Below, one piece after another: positions 19,585 through 27,159 of a stretch of DNA of 27,159 bases (within the stretch, counting starts at the first letter, position 1; each line of letters starts with the position of its first letter). Made by a program: the position numbers and the translations under genes. The DNA comes from Ectocarpus siliculosus (taxonomy: Eukaryota; Sar; Phaeophyceae; Ectocarpales; Ectocarpaceae). The notes below the pieces were generated by a model. It was not told where the DNA came from. It made no database searches and saw only the letters and a list, made by a program, of their open reading frames with translations. The DNA lies in NCBI GenBank assembly GCA_000310025.1, contig FN649727.1:1269201-1296359 (forward strand), given 5' to 3'.

Positions 19585-19702
19585 AAGAGATCAGATGGAG
19601 AGAAGGGAAAGAGACGGAGAAGGACACAAACAGAGAAAGACACACCGTAGCGGGCGACGTATATTTGCTTCGTCGCCCTGTGAAGGTTCAATGTTCGGCC
19701 TC

Positions 19703-22700
19703 TCAGTATCCGGTGGTGCTCGGGGCCACAATGTGACCGGCGGCGTTCGGCCACGGGGTGTGCTCGTAGTGCCCCCTGGCCATGATGAGCGACGCTCGGA
19801 AAACCTTGAGCCCTTTCTGAGCCAAGCACCACGACAAGAGGCCCGTGAACTCGACGGGGCAGTAGAACCTGAAACGCACGCACGGTAGGATGCATGCCAC
19901 ACCATGATCAATGAACAAGTTGTATCGTATTGATGCACACATCCATCAACACACGAGAGACGCCACGTCATGGACGATTCGTGTCTACTGCGCTGGGGTG
20001 TGTAGGGTGGCAGGCGGGGGGGTTACCCTACAGCCCGAATGGCAGGGTGCGGTTGCTCCAGGGCCGTTAGTCGGGGTCCTGGGATTGGTTGATCTCTTCC
20101 CTAAACATAGCTGAAAATCTCTTGAGAGTCGCGCGACCTCGACAGGTAAAACGGCCACAAACGCGCGGAAAGAGCGTACCTAAACGTTTCGCGTCTACTG
20201 TATCCCAGGAAAAGAAACGACACTAAGTCTGTAGACAATGAAATGGTTCGTCAGCGGCGAGCCGACTTAGACAGTCAACAAGTTGGTACCGCCTCCTTAG
20301 CTGTCAAAGGTTTTCACCGCCCGGTTTGAATACAAACCGGAAGGTACGACCATCGGACTCAACACACGGCACGCCGAAAACAAGATGCCCATTGAAAGGA
20401 AGAAAGGGGCTCCGTGAGAGGAGTCGGTCCCCGTGGCCCCGAGCTCAAGCCAAGCACAACGCCGAAGCTGAGAGTCAGAGGAAGCATGGTGAACCATGAG
20501 ACCAACAAGTTGTTTTCGATTGATGGGAAAACACGACCTCGAGCAACGCGATCTCCGAAGGCTTTCGGAGTGTTTCATGGAGCCAAAACTGACAAGGAAT
20601 GAGCGGAGCGGGGGAAATCTTACTTCGGGCACGGCAGTCCAGCCTGCTTGTGCAGCTTCGAGCCCTCTCGGAACATGTAGCAGAAGATGTCCTGAGACTT
20701 GGCCACGGTATGTCCAATCATAAAGAAACCTTACGGGTGTCGCGGACCCGAAACAGATGTCGATCCCCCGGAGCAAGGCCGAACCCCAACACCGCCCCCC
20801 AACCACGGAAGCGCGCACGACGCAGGAAAGGCATAGCAAACAATGATAAACTCAACGTTAAGAGAGCGACCGGGTGTATATCATGATGGGCACGCACGTC
20901 ACGGTGCAAGAAACGCGTAGAGAGATGGATGGTGGGGGGCGTGCTGATGGTTCGTGGGAAATGGGCCTGGTTGCACACCGTACGGGACGCGTTGTGATGT
21001 TACAGGTCTTTTTACGTCCGCTCGAGGCAAGGCGCGCATCGTCGCCCAGTGGCCCTTGGCCCAGTACTAGGTGGGTGAAGCATGAGGTCTTCCAATATGA
21101 CGTCATGGCCTCTCCGCCCCGATTCAGCATCGTTTCTTGTTGACCTGATGGTACCCTGGTATACATGTATCCTCTTCTTGTCTCTGTTCTGCTTCCTGTT
21201 GGTTTGGTAGCGGTGTTCTCCTCTTCTCCATGGTTGTTCTGTGCCAACCAACGTGCATCCTGGTCTATTCGAGTGAAGACCCCTCACGTTGCGCCATGTA
21301 AAAACGCTTTCCAGAGGGCCGCACGAATGGGTAGTCAGTCTTTGATGATACGCGGTGCCGGCACAGGATATATACATATCGCCCACCTGTGGAGTAGCCA
21401 ACCACCTTGCCATTTGCATCTCGGGCCACCAGCCTGTTTGTTCGGTCGACCCCCCGAACGTTCACCGTGTAACGTTGACGATGATATCCATGCACGAAGA
21501 ACGAACGGAGAAGGCGGGGGCAAAGTCACGGTGACGGACTTCTGTTGCGAGTACATATGTTGCGGGAGCAATTGACAAGCCAATGCCCTTCTCACACATA
21601 CTATAGTCAACCACGCAACCCCGGGACAACAAACAGTCTGCTCTCGCGATGAAAAAAACCACCCACCCCTATGCCTTACTCACTCCCCCTTGCTCGGCTG
21701 ATGTCCGAACTTACATAGGGAACGGGAAGCCGGACCCCAAGCAACCGGTGATATCCGCCCGGCGGTCCCAGCCGCAGTCTTTCCCGTGTGCCTCGAGAAA
21801 TAGCTCCGCGCATTCCTCCACATCTCCCGCGACCATGGCCTTCAGGGTTACCCCGCTAGGCGCGGGAGGGAGCGGCAGGCTCCCCTCAGACGGTTGCTCC
21901 AAGAATCCTCCGATGTATTGGACCGTGTGCTTTGTCTGGCGAGGAAAAAAATATTAGTGGTGATTTATTTTTGCGGCGATGGTTGTTCGTTTACACGGTA
22001 GCGTTGGGCGCGCAAATGAGGCCCCTTTTTTTTCGAACCGTTGGTCACCTTTCAGATACATTTGTCGTACGGAACTTGATCCTGTCGGTGTTGAAAAGTG
22101 AGTCATTGCGAGCTACTAGCAAGAGGGGGAAAGGCCGTCAAGTCGCGGGAGCTGGGGGGCGACAGGTGCATATTGGGATACAGGAGAGAAGGCCCTTACC
22201 CCCGGCCCTGTGTGTAGCGACTGGACACACCATGCCCCGAGTGCTCAGCGCCCTGCAAATCATGCCGTCTACAGTTCGTACGGTGCAAAGACAAAAATAC
22301 CAACAAGGGAGGTGTTTTTTCACCTCGAATCCGAGCTTGGCGTACAGGGAGAACGAGCGTGAGTTGGCGGCGATTTGCGTCAGGATCTGTGGCCAGACCG
22401 GGCCGTAGGTAAGAGAGAATCGGTTGCGCAACAAAACAGAGCGAAGAGGAAGCGAGGCGAGTAAGAGAGGGGAGCAAGCACACGCCTCATCGACAGCAAC
22501 GCACCGATCGACAAACGCTTGCTGACTGACATGCACGTGGGTGAGGTATACTCAAAACGACGAAGAGGTGAGGGGGGGGGCGGGGTAGGCTGGCTGACCA
22601 GGACACACACGGCGAGTGGCTTCCGCCGAAGAATCTCGCTTTGCAATGGAGAGAGGCAAGAAACTAGCGTACGCCAAGATTGAGCTCTCTTGTCACAAAA

Positions 22701-23838
22701 AGTCAAACTTCTACCACGAAATGACCGTCGATGACCAGCGACGGTCGCCAAACTTTTGCTGGCCAGCTCCCCCGCCCAAGACGCGCCCTTTTGGTCGCCC
22801 CTGTTCGCTCACCAGAGTAGAGAAGCCGAGCTCCTCGGCGTAGTCGCAAGCGGCTACGAACGACTTTTTGCCGGCGCCGGAGGCCAAGGACGCTACGGGC
22901 CCGAGTGTGGCCACCTTCGAACCCTTCGCGTGCACGTCGACGAAGGACACGCCCACGATCTTGCCGGCCCCGCCGTCCTCCACCACTGCGTAGCCCTCGT
23001 ATGACTTGCAGATGCTGGCAAACAAGGGTGTGAATTTTGGAACGCGGAAGGAAGCGGGGGGGGTGGACGAGTGGGTGGCGCGCACGGGCGGAACAGGAGG
23101 GATGTCTTGGCGCGTTGCTAGAAACGTAGATTTTTCCCAGTTTCCGACGCATCCAAGGGGGTCTGTAAAAGAACGGCGACTGCTCCGAACCCAAGGATTG
23201 GCATTGCGACCGTTCTTGGCTTGCCTTTGGGCGCCGCGGTCCACACGTGCTGGTTTCGTTTCGGGCCCTCACCTTTGAATAACGGTCGGGCCTATCGCAG
23301 GGTGTCCGAACTCTTCTTCGTACACCTCTACGGGGGTGTTGATGGAGGTGTTGAAGTCTTGAAACGCCTTGCTCACGACCTGAGTCACCTCATCCACCTG
23401 AGAGTCCTGTTTCGTCGAACACAGAAGAAGGAGAGCATATGCATATCACGATCACTTCGATTCATGATGTTTCAATCGCGTATCCTACAGTCGAGCCCGC
23501 GATGCAGTGCCACTCCGTACTCCGTCGCACAGAGGTGCGCCTCTTTCCATTCCCAACAGCAATTGGTCGCGGAATTGACATAGCGCGTGTATTTAGTCAC
23601 CCTGGAGCTGAAATTAATTACGAAAAAATAGAGAGTTTTGCGGTATCATACAAATAGCAGCAAAGGATCCAACTTCCTTGTCAACCTGCTGCGACCACGA
23701 CACACATGTAGCGACACACGGCAAACACGAGGAGGCCGTGCCTACTTGTTGTCCCCTTTGGGGAACAAAGCATTGCCTTCACACTTCACACACGTTGATG
23801 CTTTTGGGGTCGATAAACACGAGCTCTTGAGTAGTCAT
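19703..23838 (-). CDS. Double-GNAT N-acetyltransferase
   Basis: Exons in transcript order: 23838-23794, 23406-23273, 23014-22813, 22386-22324, 21935-21715, 21433-21387, 20729-20624, 19868-19703 (stop TGA 19705-19703). Every junction has GT-AG ends and matching phase, giving 327 residues. The first ATG follows an in-frame TAG at 23910-23908. The first GNAT domain (about 18-148) shows YAVVEDGGAGKIVGVSFVD, then LGPV (97-100) with SGAGKK (105-110) as the acetyl-CoA pyrophosphate loop, then NSRSFSLYAKLGFE (135-148), a hallmark of this subfamily. The second domain (about 175-327) has LKAMVAGDVEECAELFLEAH, VARDANGKVVGYSTGFF and LLSWCLAQKGLKVFRASLIM but no visible acetyl-CoA loop, so it is probably non-catalytic. 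The acetyl-acceptor substrate is unknown. An acceptor at 23397 would remove three residues from exon 2. Confidence 0.9.
20321..20340. other. Perfect 8-bp hairpin in GNAT intron 7
   Basis: CCGGTTTG, a loop AATA, and CAAACCGG form a perfect stem-loop inside the 20623-19869 intron of the acetyltransferase gene. It may be a chance structure or a small foldback remnant. Confidence 0.45.
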
Positions 23839-24263
23839 CTTCAGGCGGCAGCGGCAGCGGCAGCAGCAGGAGGCAGGATCAGCGGCAGAATTGATTACAA
23901 TTACCGTCTAGCACAACGAGGTGGGTGGCGGTAGGTTGTGGTTATAAGGTGGTAGAAGGTTGTGGTTGTGGGTGGTGGGCGGATAGGTGCGGGCGGCGGA
24001 TGGACCAGTTCCTGGCGGACGGCGGAGGGACTGGCGGAGGTGGAGGGACCCAGCGGGGCGGGGAAAATTCGCGGTGGAACGGTGGAACCTGCTTTTTTTT
24101 TTTTTGCTTCGCTATTTTTTTGTGAGCCCCCCAAATTAGGAAAGTAGGCGTTGTCATGTTAACATTAGATCAACCGGACGATGAATTGCTGTGAAGAGAT
24201 GAGGGAGCGAGAGCAGCAAGCAGACGAGGGGCTGGGTTGCTGCACACCCGCGCCCCCCAACAG
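23839..24263. promoter_or_regulatory. Divergent intergenic region, possible shared promoter
   Basis: Only 425 bp separates the start codon of the minus-strand GNAT gene from that of the plus-strand coiled-coil gene, so both promoters and 5' UTRs must fit here unless further upstream exons exist. It contains a GGTTGTGGTT sequence twice within 25 bp (near 23933 and 23957), a TTATAAGG motif near 23941, and a GCGGCAGCGGCAG run just upstream of the GNAT start. No transcription start is proven. Confidence 0.4.
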
Positions 24264-26395
24264 ATGGAAAGGAAGAGCAGCGGGCGGGTGCGCCAGCCGG
24301 TCGTTACGATGCTCGCTAGTCGGAAAGCACTGGTCGTGCGGCGGCGGCGAAGAAGCAGGTTTACGAAAGGAGCCTTCTTGCTGGTGGCGGTTTGCGCAGC
24401 CGAGTCGCAGCAACGCGCACACGCCTTCATCTCCGCACCCTCGGGCGTTCATGCTTCGAGGGGAGGTGAGTCGGTGGCCCCTGGGCAGTAGACCTTGATC
24501 TTCAGGCGCCGGGGCATGCTATCAATCAATGGCCACAAGGGTGCGACGTGCCGAGCGCCCTAGTTTTCTTCAACGAGAGCGGGACCAAATCGAACGTTAG
24601 GTTCGAGAGGGGTGTTTCTGTATGCTGTGCATACCGCTGCTGCATGCATGCACCCAACCCACGTGGTGTGCACACATGCTGCGGCATGCACCCAACCCAC
24701 GTGCTGTTTGCTTGTCCCACGGCCGAAAGCAGTAGTTCATGCCCACACTGCTGTAGAGAAGAGCGGTGGTCGATAATATCCTGCAAGGTACACATTACTG
24801 CCCACAAACCTGTGTAGCAACGTCCTGCAAGCCGGCGACGGAGCGGCGCCCCAAACCCAGCCGTGGTGCCTGTTGTCACCGCCCGTGATCCTGCTCTGCT
24901 GTGCGCTCTCCCTGCAGCTGCCAAGCGCTCCTCCCCTCGTCTGCAAGCGGAGCCATCGGAAGAAGACGACTATTCGCGCCTCGTGCGGAGAATAAACCGC
25001 CTGGAGAGGGTGGTGTCCGACCAGGTGAAAGGAGGTTTTGCCGCAAGCTCGCCCCTCAAAGGCATTTTCTCGGACAAACAGCAAATATTATTGTTGCTGG
25101 GGCAACCGCTACTCTACTCTGTAGGGGACCGCCTACGCAGGATTCTAAGAGTGTTTGGAAAAAGAATAGGGGAGGGGGCACGCAGACCCTATCCCTAACC
25201 CTATCCCTTCACCCCAAAGCACGGATTGAATACTTACTTTATCCCACATGTTTGCTTGTTCAATTTTGCTCAGTAGCCTTGCGGACCGCCTACACACGCA
25301 CAAACATGTTCAACTATTTTCTGGATCATTCGCTAAGCAGCACAAGACTCCTAACAGCACCAGTACACCCCCCCCTCTATCCGTCAACTGGACTGCTGCA
25401 TGATTTTATTATGTCAGAGTCTGTCCCTTCGCCGTGTCCCAAGCACGCGTTTTTTTCTCTGACGAAACGCTTGCTATGTTCCACATGGATTTTGAAACGC
25501 CGAAGAGGTTCGTTGTAAAGAACTAGATACTCCGTACGTTGTAGGGTGGTAGGTGACACAAGATACCACCCCCTTGACCGGTTTTCAATAGGTCGACCTT
25601 TTTTGCGGTGCCGAAAATGGTGGCGTTGGAACCATCTCGTCGAGATGTTTCCGCAAAAGCATCAAAGGAGTTTTGCTTCGTGGGGTTGTGCATGTAGCCG
25701 AGCTTTCAATATCGGTCTAGGTGGGGTGGTACCTTGTGTCACCCAAGGAATACCGCAGTTTTTCGCTACGTGCTACAGTAGTGCTGTGCTATTGTAGTCT
25801 TTTTTTTATCCTTCACCGAATGTATGCGTTTGTTCTACATGTATCCGCAAAGTTTCAAGTAATGCAGGCTGATACATGTACAGGGATGGGGATGTACATG
25901 GTAGGCTCTACATGCAGGTGTGCGTGCGAGTGTAGCTGACTACGAGGTTGATCGCATCGAGGCCTGATAAACTTGTCGAAATAGCAGCAGTTTGGCATCG
26001 CAGCCCACGCATGCAGTCTAATGGTGGTGGGGGGGTGGGGGGTCGCCTCTGCCTTTGAGTCAGCAGAGGTTATGTGCAGCACGTGTATTGTACGCGGTGC
26101 CGGTTCGCCGCCTAGGCGTCGATCCGAACCCGTTCTTTTCGTCTGTTGTTGGCGTTCGTCTTCGACCCTTCTTTGGCCGCAGAACGCAGAGGTTGAAGAG
26201 CTGAGGTCGTCCATGGAGCACATGCGAATGATCATCGAGATCCAGGCGAGGATCGACTCCTGCCTGGTCGGCGAGGACGGCGAGGACGGGCTACTGCTAT
26301 CCTCAGACCTCGCGGGGGACACGGGCAGGGAGCCAGACCCGTGGCTGGTAAAGCAGGCGATCAGGCTACTGCGCATACGGCACCGGGTGCTGCGG
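24264..26395 (+). CDS. Putative plastid-targeted coiled-coil protein of unknown function, 3' end unresolved
   Basis: Exons: 24264-24465, 24918-25024, 26183-26395, with agreeing phases and 174 residues so far. An in-frame TGA at 24192-24194 precedes the first ATG. The N-terminus has Arg-rich residues 25-35, a hydrophobic core KGAFLLVAVCAAE (35-47) and AHA-FISAPSG with Phe at 55. This resembles the heterokont ASAF-type bipartite presequence, in which Phe follows the signal-peptide cleavage site. Residues about 83-125 are charged with heptad-like Leu/Ile/Met spacing (RLVRRINRLERVV, then VEELRSSMEHMRMIIEI), suggesting a coiled coil. An acidic linker and a basic KQAIRLLRIRHRVLR end follow. The donor at 26396 (GTAAGA) implies another exon; reading through instead would add 15 residues to TAG at 26441-26443. 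No enzyme family is recognised. Confidence 0.6.
24646..24703 (+). repeat. Perfect 20-bp direct repeat, 38-bp offset
   Basis: GCATGCACCCAACCCACGTG occurs at 24646-24665 and again at 24684-24703 in the first intron of the coiled-coil gene. The unit includes an 8-bp palindrome-like TGCATGCA context and an ACGTG core. Confidence 0.85.
25187..25208 (+). repeat. Short telomere-like tract in intron 2
   Basis: The order CCCTAT, CCCTAA, CCCTAT, CCCT resembles the complement of TTAGGG-type telomere repeats with a T-for-A variant. It is too short to be a telomere and lies inside the 25025-26182 intron. Confidence 0.6.
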
Positions 26396-26685
26396 GTAAG
26401 AAGGGGCCACGACGGCTCTGCCGTACGACGATACGTGGCGTAGACTGGTGTTGTTATCACAACTGCTGTTGCGATCCCTTGGTGTCCGAGAACATGATTG
26501 GCCATCAGGCAAGGCGGTAGAGGTATTTTCTTTGTTCGCTTGCGTGGTTCGATGTCTACCGGCTTGCCTTGATCATGGGTTTATTTCGTTTTGTCGCCTC
26601 CCCCCTTGTCGCATTGATTGTTTGCTCAGGTCTCCAGTATACAAGTATTGCTTTTTCCGAGCTTCTTTCACTGCTCTTGGTGCTC

Positions 26686-26720
<35 letters not shown>

Positions 26721-27159
26721 CACCGGTGATTCATCGTTCGGCTCTGTCGTTCGCGTTTCCTTCCCTTGACCGCTGCCGCGTCTCTCGCCCTCTCCGCCCG
26801 TCCCGATCTATCACCCGATGGCACAAGTGAATAACGCGTCAGCGAACGTGAACATTGTTTCTCCGCACATGTTGACACACACACACACACATTGCCCCTA
26901 CTCTAGTTTAAACGGCTTGACTCCTCCCCTCCCCCCCCCCCCCCCGGTTTCCCCCCCCCAAAGGTTGGGAATTCCACGGAAAAGGGCTGGAAAACAACAA
27001 CCAGGGTGAAGAGCATGCCGGCGGGGAAACCACCCTTGGGGCCCCCCCTAAAAAAAACGGTAGTGGTAATAACCATAACCGTAAGAAAACTAACGGAAGA
27101 AGCGGTGCTGGCGGGGGCGGCGACCAAGCCCCGCGACCACCTCCGCGGAACCCAAAGCC
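26396..27159. other. Terminal region with low-complexity tracts and a possible further exon
   Basis: The region contains a (CTG)n run at about 26690-26716, a (CA)n run at about 26875-26891 and poly-C tracts around 26928-26959. From about 26965, after a CCAAAG that could be an acceptor, two plus-strand frames stay open to the end. One is phase-compatible with the exon ending at 26395. The other has a more coding-like codon pattern, with Gly/Asn/Lys-rich composition. A further exon is possible but neither frame shows a domain. Confidence 0.35.
26690..26716 (+). repeat. (CTG)n microsatellite
   Basis: About nine CTG triplets lie downstream of the last assigned exon of the coiled-coil gene. This is the same triplet class (CAG/CTG) as the coding serine runs, here apparently noncoding. 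Confidence 0.85.

Larger units (their letters stand above)
15648..19702. other. Convergent 3' region between the kinase and GNAT genes
   Basis: About 4 kb holds no confidently recognised gene. Much of it is presumably 3' UTR of the two convergent genes, as long 3' UTRs are known in brown algae. It contains a CATC-type repeat near 16760-16790, a GCT/GTT-rich run near 17802-17826, dispersed repeat copy B, a TTG run, an AAAAGG run at 19560-19584, and a small hairpin at 19452-19466. A 195-codon open frame on the minus strand at 18589-19176 has no recognisable domain. Confidence 0.5.

Noticed and set aside
1-27159. CRISPR array, bacterial operon or phage-like system
   Set aside because: The genes have spliceosomal introns and there are no regularly spaced direct repeats with unique spacers. 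The tandem repeats present are degenerate or microsatellite type.

Overview
The window is eukaryotic nuclear DNA, most likely from a brown alga or a close stramenopile relative. That assignment is inference. It rests on GC-rich exons split by GT-AG introns of about 240-2,300 bp, serine runs encoded by AGC repeats, frequent poly-G/poly-C tracts, decayed non-LTR retrotransposon sequence, and one N-terminus that looks like a heterokont plastid-targeting presequence (signal peptide with Phe just after the predicted cleavage site). No bacterial operon features are present. Poly-C tracts at both ends suggest this may be one short assembly contig.

Four multi-exon genes can be reconstructed with consistent splice phases. 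(1) 55-5452 (+), partial at its 5' end: an unrecognised N-terminal region followed by a medium-chain dehydrogenase/reductase domain of the BchC-like, zinc-binding-dehydrogenase type, in eight visible exons. (2) 8208-15647 (+): a 598-residue CAMK/DAPK-like serine/threonine kinase in seven exons, one of only 22 nt. It has an Arg/Ala/Ser-rich N-terminus, a hydrophobic segment and an AGC-encoded serine run ahead of the kinase domain. (3) 23838-19703 (-): a 327-residue double-GNAT acetyltransferase in eight exons. (4) 24264 onward (+), 3' end unresolved: a putative plastid-targeted coiled-coil protein of unknown function.

Genes 1 and 2 are in tandem, separated by about 2.75 kb. Genes 2 and 3 converge on about 4 kb without a recognised gene. 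Genes 3 and 4 diverge from a 425-bp gap that may hold a shared promoter region. The four products do not form an obvious pathway, so this looks like an ordinary neighbourhood rather than a functional cluster.

Non-genic structure includes an antisense retrotransposon relic in intron 1 of gene 1 with a second related fragment near 6.0 kb, an intron made largely of a degenerate tandem repeat, a dispersed repeat present near 13.6 and 19.3 kb, a 16-bp inverted repeat in the long kinase intron, a duplication across the kinase stop codon, and several microsatellites. All gene models were built by eye from splice signals, reading phase and family resemblance; transcript data would be needed to confirm them.
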